Assembly (NCBI GenBank): GCA_003696775.1
Contig: RFFS01000115.1
Span: forward strand, 1 to 39,867
DNA length: 39,867 bases
Direction of reading: 5' to 3'
DNA from: Calditrichota bacterium
Lineage (GTDB): Bacteria; Calditrichota; Calditrichia; Calditrichales; J004
Of the stretch, positions 8,887 through 17,566 are shown piece after piece (position 1 is the first letter of the stretch; each line of letters opens with the position of its first letter). Under the pieces are notes generated by a model that made no database searches, had not been told where the DNA came from, and saw only the letters and a list, made by a program, of their open reading frames with translations. The translations under genes were made by a program, and so were the position numbers.

Positions 8887-10070
8887 ATCACGGATTAAAA
8901 AAACACGGGTTTAGGTCTCCGTTGGTGCTTGTTGTGGCGCTGCTGTTTTTATGGCATTGTCGGGAAGAAGCGCCCGTAAAAAGTTCCGCCGGTCTTCCGG
9001 AAATCCAGGCCGTGCATGTGCCGCGCGCCTGGAACATCAACGCGACTCAACCGGCGCGTGTGCAACTGGACGGTGCGCATGGCGACGGCCCCTCGGCCCT
9101 GTACAGCGCCGAAATGGATGTGCGGGATGCCGCCGGCAAGACGATTTACAGCGGCACTTTGTGGGACGATGGCGGATATAACAGCGCTTCGGGAGATGTG
9201 TTGGCCGGAGACGGCGTATTCCGCAACCGTTTTTTACCGGCCGATATAACCGATGACAAGGGCGATTATACCTTTGTTTTTCGTCTGTACGATAAAGCCG
9301 GACAGGTGGCCCGACGTGATACGGGGCTGATTGTTTTCGGGAATGACGCGCCGCCGGTGCTCTATGATTTCTCCGCGCCGGATATCCTGCCCAGCGCCTC
9401 GCCGCCCGTAAATTTCACGGTTGTGGCGGGAGACCCGGACTCGCTGACTGAAATTGTTTCCGTTCAATTGGATATTTTAACAAACGGCCGTACCGTGTTG
9501 CCCGAACCAAAGAAGATGGATATCTCTTCCGTGGAAAATGACCGCGCGACATATACTCTGACAGTGGACAGTTCCCTGGCGGCGGGTAAAAAAGGGTCTT
9601 ACCAGTTGGCTGTGTGGGCGACCGATGCTTTTGGTGTGACCAGCGACAGCATTTTTAAAACAATCGAACTGGAAAATGAATCCGGGCGCATTGTTGCCAC
9701 GGAGATGGCCGACCAGGTTCAGCGGCCCTCCGGAGCGGGCAGTTATGTGCTGGTGCCGGTAACCGCACGGGTAAGCGATCCGCAAAGCCTCGCCGACGTG
9801 GATTCCGTTTATTTTTATTCGCGCAAGCCCGAAGGTCAATTGGCCAACAGCGGCAAACCGTTTCCCATGGTGGATAACGGCCTGCCCTTCGATATCAACA
9901 ATCCTTTCACCGCCGCCGGGGATGCCGTGGCCGGAGACGGGACATATACCCTGACCACGCTCATTTTCAACGATGCCGATCCGGGTGTGTACGTGTTTAC
10001 CTTTTACATGCGCGATAAAACGGGACAATTGTCCGCGGCGGTCAGCGATTCCATTGAGGTTTTACCATGA
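8883..10070 (+). CDS. Exported protein with repeated Ig-like (choice-of-anchor-X-like) domains
   Basis: A 395-residue protein from MNHGLKKHGF, preceded by CAGGAAAA and overlapping prmA by ATGA. A hydrophobic stretch ends in LLFLWHC, where Cys26 could be lipidated although the -1 His breaks the usual lipobox. Two similar all-beta blocks are visible, each with AGDG-x(2)-[FY] followed by a strand and a [YF]DKAGQ or MRDKTGQ motif (GDGVFRNRF...RLYDKAGQVA; GDGTYTLTT...YMRDKTGQLS). These resemble choice-of-anchor/Ig-like surface modules. Probably an outer-membrane-attached or periplasmic protein working with the next gene, which it overlaps by ATGA. Exact function not recognised. Confidence 0.65.
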   Translation: MNHGLKKHGFRSPLVLVVALLFLWHCREEAPVKSSAGLPEIQAVHVPRAWNINATQPARVQLDGAHGDGPSALYSAEMDVRDAAGKTIYSGTLWDDGGYNSASGDVLAGDGVFRNRFLPADITDDKGDYTFVFRLYDKAGQVARRDTGLIVFGNDAPPVLYDFSAPDILPSASPPVNFTVVAGDPDSLTEIVSVQLDILTNGRTVLPEPKKMDISSVENDRATYTLTVDSSLAAGKKGSYQLAVWATDAFGVTSDSIFKTIELENESGRIVATEMADQVQRPSGAGSYVLVPVTARVSDPQSLADVDSVYFYSRKPEGQLANSGKPFPMVDNGLPFDINNPFTAAGDAVAGDGTYTLTTLIFNDADPGVYVFTFYMRDKTGQLSAAVSDSIEVLP

Positions 10071-11518
10071 TGAATAGAATAATCATTTATGTGTTGCTTT
10101 GGGCCGGGATGACGGCGGTTTATGCGGGCGTTGCCCGGGATTTTTCACTTAAAGGTTCGGGACAACCGGCCTTTTTAGGAAATGCCATCATCGATTTGCG
10201 CCTGCAAAATGAGACCATCTGGGCCGCCACGGGATTCGGTTTGAATGTATCCACGGATTTGGGCGCCAGTTGGCGTCATTTCGCTCCGGGCCAATATCCG
10301 GGCAAGGGCGGTGTTTCGGCCATGGGTTTTATGGATGAAAACACCCTGTGGATCGCCACCGCTTATGATACGACGGTGGAGAATGAAAGCCTCTCCGTGG
10401 GTGGCGGCCTGAATTATACGCAGGACGGTGGTGAAACCTGGCACCATATCAACCAACCGGTGGATGATAAAGATGTGACCGATTACAGCCCGACGACCAC
10501 CCGGGTACAGAATGTAACCTTTGACATGGCATTTTTGGACAGCACGATCTGGATAGCCAGTTTCGGCGGCGGTTTGCGCCGTTCCGATGATATGGGACAA
10601 AGCTGGCGGGTGGTTACCACCGACGGTCAACCCTTTTCCAGTCTCAATCATCTGAATCATCGCGCCTTTTCCGTGATGACCGAAAACGGAAATATCTGGT
10701 ACGGCTCCGCCGAAGGGATCAGTAAATCGTCGGATGGCGGAAAAAGCTGGCAGCGATATACACACCAAAATCAGGATCAGCCCATATCGGGTAATTTTGT
10801 GGTGGCGCTGGCCTGGCAACCGGCGACGCAAACCGTTTGGGCCGCAACGGTGGAAGCGGTGGACGGTGATGAAAAACGGGCCGTCAGCTATTCCACCGAC
10901 GGCGGCGCCAATTGGCATGTGGCTCTGGAAGGGGTATTTGCTCATAATTTCGGCTTTGAAGGCGAAACGGTTTTTGTGGCCGCCGATGCCGGTCTGTTCA
11001 TCTCCGATGATGGCGGCGCCAACTGGTTCCGTGTGCCGGAGGTGGTGGATCAACGCAACGGCGATCGCATATTGGATGATGAATATTTTTCCGCCGCCGG
11101 ACAGGTGGTTAATGGCCGGTCGTATTGGTGGCTGGGCTCCTCGGATGGCTTGGCGCTGACCACGGATCGGGGGAACAGTTGGCGTTTGATCCGTTCTTTT
11201 GTCTCCACCCGGGAGCGTCCCGTGCCGGCGGTATATGCCTATCCGTCGCCTTTTTCGCCGCCGCGCAATGGTTATACCCGGTTTCAATTCGATATCGGAA
11301 CCGCAACCGAAGTGGAAGTGCGCATCTACAACTGGGCGATGGAGCATGTGCGTACCCTGAAGGAGACCGAGGATAACTGGTCTCCCGACAGTCAGGATCG
11401 TAATGTGATCTGGGACGGCCGGGACAGTTTTGGACGCATTGTGGATACCGGCGTTTATTTTTTCCGCGCGGTGGTGGGCAATAAAATTTCCTGGGGAAAG
11501 GTGGTGGTGGTTGATTAA
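10067..11518 (+). CDS. Secreted Asp-box (BNR/YCF48-like) beta-propeller with FlgD-like C-terminal domain
   Basis: A 483-residue exported protein with a signal peptide ending VYA|GVAR. Seven Asp-box motifs are visible: STDLGASW, TQDGGETW, SDDMGQSW, SSDGGKSW, STDGGANW, SDDGGANW and TTDRGNSW, consistent with a seven-bladed propeller. From about residue 385 a FlgD-Ig-like domain follows (YAYPSPFSPP...VRIYNWAMEHVRTL...WDGRDSFGRIVDTGVYFFR), ending GKVVVVD; in FCB bacteria such tails commonly act as type IX sorting domains. Its position between the translocon and PorV-like genes makes it a likely T9SS cargo or surface component. The ligand of the propeller is unknown. Start may be 10067 or the adjacent ATG at 10070. 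Confidence 0.8.
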   Translation: MMNRIIIYVLLWAGMTAVYAGVARDFSLKGSGQPAFLGNAIIDLRLQNETIWAATGFGLNVSTDLGASWRHFAPGQYPGKGGVSAMGFMDENTLWIATAYDTTVENESLSVGGGLNYTQDGGETWHHINQPVDDKDVTDYSPTTTRVQNVTFDMAFLDSTIWIASFGGGLRRSDDMGQSWRVVTTDGQPFSSLNHLNHRAFSVMTENGNIWYGSAEGISKSSDGGKSWQRYTHQNQDQPISGNFVVALAWQPATQTVWAATVEAVDGDEKRAVSYSTDGGANWHVALEGVFAHNFGFEGETVFVAADAGLFISDDGGANWFRVPEVVDQRNGDRILDDEYFSAAGQVVNGRSYWWLGSSDGLALTTDRGNSWRLIRSFVSTRERPVPAVYAYPSPFSPPRNGYTRFQFDIGTATEVEVRIYNWAMEHVRTLKETEDNWSPDSQDRNVIWDGRDSFGRIVDTGVYFFRAVVGNKISWGKVVVVD

Positions 11519-11519
11519 G

Positions 11520-12458
11520 ATGCGTTTTATAATGAAAACAGGGATGGTTATCCTATTATGGGCCGGTAGTGTTCTGGCCCAGGTGAATCATAATGGCGGT
11601 TTGGCAGGCGCCTTTTTACGCGTTGGTCTCGGCGGCCGTTCCATGGCCATGGGCAATGTGGGTGTAGCCATGCCCGCCGGCGCTTACGCCTTTTACGGCA
11701 ATCCCGCGCTGACTGCCGTGGACAACCGTCGTGTTGCGGCCCTGATGGGTCATTTCATGGCTTTGGATCGTTACGCGTATTTTGCCGGATTTACCACGCC
11801 CATACCGGGGGGCGCCGGCGTGAGCGCCGCCTGGCTGAGCAGCGGCACGGGAAACCTGCACGCCTATAACACCATTGGTGAGGATACCGGCGAGCTGAAT
11901 CATTCCATGCACGCCCTGTACGGCACTTTTGCCCGCTCTTTCGGGAAGTTTCGCGTGGGCGTTTCTATCAAAATGGTACTGGAATATCTGAATGACGGCA
12001 CCTCGGAATTTGACTACGCGGCTCAGGCAGTGGGTGGCGACGCCGGGATTTATTACGCCTGGAATGAAGACCTGGCTTTCGGGGTGGCCGTGGATAACAT
12101 CGGGGTGCAACTTAAGGCCAATACGGAAAAGATTTTTACACGCGGTGGCAACACGCAATTCTCTTTGCCGCTTATGATCAAGGCAGGGGCTTTTTACCGG
12201 ACTCCCTTACGCTGGCTCCGCGTGGCATACGAAACGGTAAGCAGTAATGGAGTCCACTTTGATCACCGCATGGGCATGGAAGCTCTGTACGGAGAGAACA
12301 TCGCCTTGCGTCTGGGGCATACCGGCCATAATTTCACATTTGGCGCCGGCATGGATTTTAAATTTATGGACTTGGTCAGCTATCTGGATTACGTTTATAG
12401 CGCTTCGGTGGTGGATGAAGGCGCCGGGCATCTGTTTAGCTGGCAATTTTTCTTTTAA
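11520..12458 (+). CDS. PorV/PorQ-family outer-membrane protein (PorV-like)
   Basis: A 312-residue beta-barrel protein. The N-terminal mature region AGAFLRVGLGGRSMAMGNVGVAMPAGAYAFYGNPAL is the characteristic PorV/PorQ (UPF0164) signature. The signal peptide ends VLA and the mature protein starts with Gln21. The ORF-track start at 11430 lies inside the previous gene; MRFIMKTG right after that gene's TAA fits better, with a second possible ATG at 11532. In known T9SS, PorV binds SprA and shuttles cargo to the attachment complex. The C-terminus FSWQFFF ends in Phe, as typical for outer-membrane barrels. Confidence 0.85.
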   Translation: MRFIMKTGMVILLWAGSVLAQVNHNGGLAGAFLRVGLGGRSMAMGNVGVAMPAGAYAFYGNPALTAVDNRRVAALMGHFMALDRYAYFAGFTTPIPGGAGVSAAWLSSGTGNLHAYNTIGEDTGELNHSMHALYGTFARSFGKFRVGVSIKMVLEYLNDGTSEFDYAAQAVGGDAGIYYAWNEDLAFGVAVDNIGVQLKANTEKIFTRGGNTQFSLPLMIKAGAFYRTPLRWLRVAYETVSSNGVHFDHRMGMEALYGENIALRLGHTGHNFTFGAGMDFKFMDLVSYLDYVYSASVVDEGAGHLFSWQFFF

Positions 12459-12467
12459 GGCAGAAAT

Positions 12468-13358
12468 ATGAAACATTTTTTTCTTTTGTTATTAATGGCC
12501 CTTTCCTGGAGTCCGGCACAAGACAACAGCGGATTTGACGCTCTTAAATTAAATGGCGATGTGCGTACCGCCGCTTTGAGTGGTTCCGGCAGCGCGTTGA
12601 CGGGAGACGCCGGTGTTGTTTTTGTTAATCCCGCCGGTATGCTCGCGGAAGGCCGTTCCTCGGCCGTTTTTCAATATCGGCAAACCGCTTTGGGAGCTGC
12701 ATTTCATACCATGGCGGCGGTATTTGCCATGGAACAAAGCGCCTTTTCCGTTGACGCCGCCTATCTTGCCATTCCCGGCATCGAAATCCGAGGTGTTATC
12801 CCCACGGATGAACCGCAAGGCGTCACCGATGCCTTTAACCTGGCGGTGGGCGTAAGCTATGCCCGCTATCTGGGTAACTGGCAATGGGGGGTAAAGGTCA
12901 AGTATCTGTTCGAAAAATATTATCTTGCTACCGCGCCGGGCTGGGCGGTGGATTGGGGAGTGCAACGCCGGGATGTGGCGGAGGATACGGATTGGGGACT
13001 AACGATACAGAATGTCGGACGTATGGCGCCATTGGATCAGCAAGCCACGCCATTGCCACTTACGGTTCGTAGCGGATTCCGTTACGGTTTGATGGATGAC
13101 GTGTCGGCCGGAACACTCAACCTGATTCCGGAAATTATATGGCGACGGGGAGAACGGCTTACGTACAGCATGGGGCTTATTTATGCTCCCTTGCCTTTTA
13201 TGCGGCTACTTGGCGGAGCCGGTGCACGCGGCGAAGTACTTACCTGGTCCGCGGGACTAAGCGTGCAATACGGTCATTATGTGTTGCGCTATGCTTATGG
13301 GACGGTTGGATACGGTCTGCCCGGCAGTCACAGCTTTGGCGCTTCTTTTTATTTTTAA
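12468..13358 (+). CDS. PorV/PorQ-family outer-membrane protein (PorQ-like)
   Basis: A 296-residue predicted beta-barrel, second family member in tandem. After a signal peptide ending SPA|Q (Gln18) comes the family-like LNGDVRTAALSGSGSALTGDAGVVFVNPAGML, which corresponds to the adenine-dinucleotide-free FadL/PorV-type opening with the NPAG motif. The body alternates strands and ends SHSFGASFYF with a terminal Phe. Only 9 bases separate it from the PorV-like gene. Whether it is a PorQ, a second cargo shuttle or an assembly factor cannot be told from sequence alone. Confidence 0.75.
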   Translation: MKHFFLLLLMALSWSPAQDNSGFDALKLNGDVRTAALSGSGSALTGDAGVVFVNPAGMLAEGRSSAVFQYRQTALGAAFHTMAAVFAMEQSAFSVDAAYLAIPGIEIRGVIPTDEPQGVTDAFNLAVGVSYARYLGNWQWGVKVKYLFEKYYLATAPGWAVDWGVQRRDVAEDTDWGLTIQNVGRMAPLDQQATPLPLTVRSGFRYGLMDDVSAGTLNLIPEIIWRRGERLTYSMGLIYAPLPFMRLLGGAGARGEVLTWSAGLSVQYGHYVLRYAYGTVGYGLPGSHSFGASFYF

Positions 13359-13382
13359 TGCGCGGTAGAATTTGGATAGGTG

Positions 13383-13907
13383 ATGTCAAGGTTTTTTAAA
13401 TATACATGGCAAAAAATAAATTTTAATCGGTTGTTTCCGAAAGACAGGATGGTGCAAACGCGGAGAGCAGGCATGGATGTCTATGTAAAAGCAACCGATG
13501 ACAACCGTTTGGATGCCCAACGAATGCGCTGGAGTCTGGACCCGGCGGTAAGGCGTTTTGTCGCCTTGCAAACGGAGGACGATACTCCGACAGATAGACC
13601 GGTTTTTATCCGCTATTTTGAAATTTATCAAAAAAAAAGGCGGGTGGGTGATATCCGCATATTCGGTGATAAAAACGATGAAAAGCGCAATATGGCGCAA
13701 CTGCTGATTGTTCTCGGGGAAAAACGCGGCCTGGGGATAGGAACGCGGGCGGTCAGTCTGGTGTTGGATCAACTCAGGGATGTGTACCGTGGTATCTATT
13801 GCCGGGTGAACCGTTATAATCTGGCCAGTATTCGCATGTTGCGCCGTAACGGTTTTGTTTTTCGCAATTTAGTCGGCAATGAATTTATTCTTGAACGGCG
13901 ATTTTAA
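13383..13907 (+). CDS. GNAT-family N-acetyltransferase
   Basis: A 174-residue cytoplasmic protein. The C-terminal half shows the acetyl-CoA-binding pattern LGEKRGLGIGTRAVSLVLDQL followed by VNRYNLASIRMLRRNGFVF, standard for ribosomal-protein-alanine/amine-type GNAT enzymes. The first 25 residues are basic and less conserved-looking, so a later start (for example the Met in RMVQTRR) is possible. It lies 24 bases after the PorQ-like gene, likely the last gene of the secretion operon. The substrate is not predictable. Confidence 0.75.
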   Translation: MSRFFKYTWQKINFNRLFPKDRMVQTRRAGMDVYVKATDDNRLDAQRMRWSLDPAVRRFVALQTEDDTPTDRPVFIRYFEIYQKKRRVGDIRIFGDKNDEKRNMAQLLIVLGEKRGLGIGTRAVSLVLDQLRDVYRGIYCRVNRYNLASIRMLRRNGFVFRNLVGNEFILERRF

Positions 13908-13932
13908 TTCCAAAAAACTTCCATTTTTTATA

Positions 13933-13961
13933 TTGACATAATTCGTAAAAGACTTTATATT
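13933..13961 (+). promoter_or_regulatory. Consensus sigma-70-type promoter for tRNA-Gln
   Basis: TTGACA (13933-13938), a 17-base spacer and TATATT (13956-13961) lie 22 bases upstream of the tRNA. The -35 is a perfect match, the -10 is 5/6, and the spacing is optimal. Confidence 0.85.
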
Positions 13962-13983
13962 ACTGATCTATATTCAATGACGT

Positions 13984-14056
13984 TGGGGCGTGGCCAAGTG
14001 GTTAAGGCAGCGGGTTTTGGTCCCGCCATTCCTAGGTTCGAATCCTAGCGCCCCAG
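13984..14056 (+). tRNA. tRNA-Gln (anticodon TTG)
   Basis: A 73-base cloverleaf. The acceptor stem TGGGGCG pairs with CGCCCCA, with discriminator G. The anticodon arm GCGGG-TTTTGGT-CCCGC places TTG at the anticodon. The T arm CTAGG-TTCGAAT-CCTAG is perfect. CCA is not encoded. Confidence 0.97.
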
Positions 14057-14067
14057 CTTTTTTTTAT

Positions 14068-14090
14068 GCAAGCGGCAGCTTGCTTTTTTT
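14068..14090 (+). terminator. Rho-independent terminator after tRNA-Gln
   Basis: A perfect GCAAGC-GGCA-GCTTGC stem-loop followed by seven T residues. It sits between tRNA-Gln and rplY, so it either ends tRNA transcription or attenuates read-through into the ribosomal protein genes. Confidence 0.85.
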
Positions 14091-14120
14091 ATGTGATTTT
14101 AATTTTTAGGAGCATTGAAA

Positions 14121-14732
14121 ATGTCGGAAACGATTATTTCCGCGCAAAAACGTGAGCAGGTGGGGACGGGTGTCGCGCGTGCCTTGCGTCGTCAGGGACG
14201 TATCCCCGGTGTATTGTATGGTGCTGACAGTGAAGCGCTTCCCGTAAGTTTTGATAAATTGGAACTGGGGCGTCTGCTTCGTTCCGATTTTTCTCTGATT
14301 ACGGTGGAAGTGGACGGTGAAAAAGAACAGGCCGTGTTGAAGGAAGTGCAAAATCATCCCGTGCGCGGTGATGTTCTTCATGTGGACATGATGCGCGTGG
14401 CTTCCGGTCATGAAATAAAGGTGACGGTTCCGATCAATTATACCGGTGAGTCGTCCGGTGTGAAGCTGGGTGGTTTGATGTCCATTATGCGTAATGAATT
14501 AACCATCCAGGTGTTGCCCAAGGATATGCCCGAAGCTATTGAAGTGGATGTGACCAATCTGGGTATTGGTGATGTGGTGCGTGTGAAAGACCTGCAATTG
14601 GAAAACGTCACGGTTTTGGAAGAGCCGGAAGTGATGTTGTGCCAGGTAACGGTTACCCGTAAAGCCGCGGAAGCCCTTACGTCGGAAGGTGCCGAAGAAG
14701 CCGAAGAGTCGGGTACCGAAGAAGCCGAGTAG
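14121..14732 (+). CDS. rplY: 50S ribosomal protein L25 (CTC/TL5 form)
   Basis: A 203-residue protein. The N-terminus (EQVGTGVARALRRQGRIPGVLYG) is the 5S-rRNA-binding L25 domain; the second half (HEIKVTVPINYTGESSGVKLGG...LPEAIEVDV-type) is the TL5/CTC C-terminal beta domain. It ends in an acidic low-complexity tail (EGAEEAEESGTEEAE). The ATG at 14121 is chosen over the upstream TTG at 14115 because AGGAG lies 8 bases before it. Together with pth directly downstream it forms the very common rplY-pth pair. Confidence 0.95.
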   Translation: MSETIISAQKREQVGTGVARALRRQGRIPGVLYGADSEALPVSFDKLELGRLLRSDFSLITVEVDGEKEQAVLKEVQNHPVRGDVLHVDMMRVASGHEIKVTVPINYTGESSGVKLGGLMSIMRNELTIQVLPKDMPEAIEVDVTNLGIGDVVRVKDLQLENVTVLEEPEVMLCQVTVTRKAAEALTSEGAEEAEESGTEEAE

Positions 14733-14739
14733 TCTCTGG

Positions 14740-15318
14740 TTGCTTAACGTTGTTTTTGGTTTAGGAAATCCGGGGAAGAAGTATCAGGGCACGCGCCATA
14801 ATATCGGCTTTCTTTTTCTGGATTATTACGCAGATCGATTTGGAATCCCCTTTGTGCCCGGCAAAGGGGATTATTTTTTTACAAAGATAAATATCTCGGG
14901 AAAAGACCTGTATCTGGTAAAGCCGCGGACTTATATGAATTTGAGCGGCCTGGCCGTGCGGGAAGTGGTTGATACGCTGGCCCTGACTCCGGAAGATATT
15001 CTGGTCGTTTATGATGATTTTCATTTGCCATTCGGCACGTTGCGTTTCCGTAAAAAAGGCAGTGCCGGAGGGCATAACGGAATTAAATCCATTGTAGGCC
15101 AACTTGGAACGGAAAACTTTCCCCGTTTACGGTTGGGCATCGGGCCGCCGCCCGAAGCATCATCCGTAATAGATTTTGTGTTGGCGCCATTTGCTGAAAA
15201 GGAGAGCGCCGCTCTCGATGCGGTTATGGAGGCCGCCTGGGAAGGTGTGCAGACCTGGCACGAAAAAGGCATTGAGTTTGCCATGAACAACTTTAATAAA
15301 AATGTTTTAGCCCAATAA
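14740..15318 (+). CDS. pth: Peptidyl-tRNA hydrolase
   Basis: A 192-residue enzyme that frees tRNA from prematurely released peptidyl-tRNA. Motifs: [19 protein letters not shown] with catalytic His, [21 protein letters not shown] with catalytic Asp, and [12 protein letters not shown]. The only ATG before the conserved FGLGNPG lies 51 bases upstream inside rplY, giving an odd Lys/Pro-rich extension. A TTG at 14740, seven bases after the rplY stop, gives the usual length and is preferred, although its ribosome site is weak. Confidence 0.93.
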   Translation: MLNVVFGLGNPGKKYQGTRHNIGFLFLDYYADRFGIPFVPGKGDYFFTKINISGKDLYLVKPRTYMNLSGLAVREVVDTLALTPEDILVVYDDFHLPFGTLRFRKKGSAGGHNGIKSIVGQLGTENFPRLRLGIGPPPEASSVIDFVLAPFAEKESAALDAVMEAAWEGVQTWHEKGIEFAMNNFNKNVLAQ

Positions 15319-15332
15319 GTGAGGTATTCATA

Positions 15333-17510
15333 ATGCAAAGTACAATACTGTTTGCCATGGGGAGCGCTGTTCTTGCCCTGCTGTACGGTATCTACCGTTC
15401 TTCCTGGATCAATAAAAAAGAAATGGGCACGGACCATATGGCGTCGATTGCCGGTCATATTCGTGAAGGCGCCATGGCGTTTTTACGCGCCGAATATAAG
15501 GTGTTGATCGTTTTTGTAATCGTCGTGGCGGCCCTACTTGGTTTTTCCGCTGATCCGTCCAATTCATCATCGATGATCGCGGTGTCGTTTATCGTGGGCG
15601 CCTTTGCCTCGGCACTGGCCGGTAATATCGGCATGCGCGTGGCCACCAGCGCCAATGTGCGTACCACCAACGCGGCCCGCAAAGGTTTGGGGCAGGCTTT
15701 GGAAATCGCTTTTGCCGGTGGTTCCGTTATGGGGTTGGGTGTTGTCGGTTTCGGCGTTCTGGGGCTTTCCGTGTTGTTACTGTTGTATGAAAATATGTTT
15801 GGCATGGATGCCGAGGGCATCAATCGTGTATTAAGCGTGATCACCGGTTTTTCATTCGGTGCCTCTTCCATCGCTTTGTTTGCCCGTGTGGGGGGTGGTA
15901 TTTACACCAAAGCCGCCGATGTGGGCGCCGACCTGGTTGGTAAGGTGGAAGCTGGCATTCCCGAAGACCATCCGCTTAATCCGGCCACCATCGCGGATAA
16001 CGTGGGTGATAATGTGGGCGACGTGGCCGGCATGGGCGCGGACTTGTTTGAGTCTTATGTCGGTTCCATTATCGGCACCATGGTTTTGGGCGCGGTATTT
16101 CTGAACCTGCCGGAATTTAAGGAAGTCGGCATTCTGAATGGCGTGCTGCTGCCGCTGGTATTGGCCGCCACGGGTATCCTGACCTCGATCGCCGGTACAT
16201 TCTTTGTTAAAGTAAAAGAAGGCGGCGATCCGCAAAAAGCGTTGAATATCGGTGAATTCGGTTCATCGATCGTGATGGTCATTGCTTCTTACTTTATCAT
16301 CGTGCGCATGCTGCCCGCGGAATGGACATTGCATGGCGTGCACTATACCGCTTCCGGAGTCTTTTACGCCACCTTGTTTGGCCTGGTCGCCGGATTGTTC
16401 ATTGGCATGATCACCGAATTTTACACAGGTACCGGTAAAAAGCCGGTTATCAGCATCGCGCAACAGTCTGTAACCGGTTCCGCCACCAACATTATTGCCG
16501 GTCTGGGTGTGGGTATGTTATCCACCGCTTTGCCGATTGTCATCATTGCCGTGGCCATACTCGGCGCTTATAAATTTGCCGGACTGTATGGTATCGCCAT
16601 CGCCGCTGTGGGCATGTTGTCCAACACGGGTATTCAGTTGGCCGTGGACGCTTACGGTCCCATCTCCGACAATGCGGGCGGCATTGCCGAAATGTCCGAA
16701 TTGCCCTCCGAAGTGCGCGGGCGTACCGATAAGCTGGATGCCGTGGGTAACACCACCGCCGCAATCGGTAAAGGCTTTGCCATCGGTTCCGCCGCTTTAA
16801 CGGCCCTGGCCCTGTTCTCGGCTTTTATCGAATCGTACAATGCTACCCATGCCGAAAAACTGGGCGCGATCAATATTACCGATCCCAATGTGATGGCCGC
16901 ATTATTTGTGGGCGCCATGATGCCGTTTCTTTTCTCTGCCCTGGCGATGCAGGCCGTGGGCCGCGCCGCCATGTCCATGATTGAAGAAGTGCGCCGTCAG
17001 TTTAAATCGATTCCGGAATTGAAAGCCGCGTTAAGCGTGATGCAAAAGAACGACGGCAAAGAAATGGCTGACTGGAGCGATGATGACCGGAAGACATTTG
17101 AAGCGGCTAACGGAAAAGCCGAATATGGCAAATGCGTGGAAATATCGACTAAAGCGTCCATCCGCGAAATGATTTTACCCGGTCTGTTGGCGGTCATCGT
17201 GCCCGTGTTAGTGGGATTTTTCGGTGGCGCGACCATGTTGGGCGGATTGCTGGCCGGTGTGACCGCGGCCGGTGTGCTGATGGCTCTGTTCCAGTCCAAT
17301 GCCGGCGGTGCCTGGGATAACGCTAAAAAAATGATTGAAGAAGGCATCACCATTAAAGGTGAAAAATACGGAAAGGGTTCGGAGCCGCATAAAGCCGCGG
17401 TCGTCGGTGATACGGTGGGTGATCCGTTTAAAGATACATCCGGTCCGTCCCTGAATATTCTTATTAAACTTATGTCGGTGGTGGCGTTGGTTATCGCGCC
17501 GCTGCTTTAA
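15333..17510 (+). CDS. hppA: Membrane-bound ion-pumping pyrophosphatase
   Basis: A 725-residue integral membrane protein with about 16 hydrophobic segments. The PPi/Mg-binding site is visible in [43 protein letters not shown] and again near the C-terminus in [22 protein letters not shown]. The motif [15 protein letters not shown] carries Ala where K+-independent pumps have Lys, so a K+-stimulated enzyme is expected; whether it exports H+, Na+ or both is not decided by what I can read. It recovers energy from PPi made in biosynthesis. GAGG precedes the ATG. Confidence 0.95.
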   Translation: MQSTILFAMGSAVLALLYGIYRSSWINKKEMGTDHMASIAGHIREGAMAFLRAEYKVLIVFVIVVAALLGFSADPSNSSSMIAVSFIVGAFASALAGNIGMRVATSANVRTTNAARKGLGQALEIAFAGGSVMGLGVVGFGVLGLSVLLLLYENMFGMDAEGINRVLSVITGFSFGASSIALFARVGGGIYTKAADVGADLVGKVEAGIPEDHPLNPATIADNVGDNVGDVAGMGADLFESYVGSIIGTMVLGAVFLNLPEFKEVGILNGVLLPLVLAATGILTSIAGTFFVKVKEGGDPQKALNIGEFGSSIVMVIASYFIIVRMLPAEWTLHGVHYTASGVFYATLFGLVAGLFIGMITEFYTGTGKKPVISIAQQSVTGSATNIIAGLGVGMLSTALPIVIIAVAILGAYKFAGLYGIAIAAVGMLSNTGIQLAVDAYGPISDNAGGIAEMSELPSEVRGRTDKLDAVGNTTAAIGKGFAIGSAALTALALFSAFIESYNATHAEKLGAINITDPNVMAALFVGAMMPFLFSALAMQAVGRAAMSMIEEVRRQFKSIPELKAALSVMQKNDGKEMADWSDDDRKTFEAANGKAEYGKCVEISTKASIREMILPGLLAVIVPVLVGFFGGATMLGGLLAGVTAAGVLMALFQSNAGGAWDNAKKMIEEGITIKGEKYGKGSEPHKAAVVGDTVGDPFKDTSGPSLNILIKLMSVVALVIAPLL

Positions 17511-17566
17511 ATTAAAATCCTATCCCGGTTCATAACGGCCGGGATCATCAGACCAAAGGAGGTTAC

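Noticed and set aside
10175-11347. 390-residue reverse-strand ORF opposite the Asp-box gene
   Set aside because: Shadow of the repeated Asp-box codons; composition is His/Gly/Ile-rich with no family likeness.
14689-14739. Longer pth start at the ATG inside rplY
   Set aside because: The added Lys/Pro-rich residues are the frame-shifted acidic L25 tail and precede the conserved start of the family.
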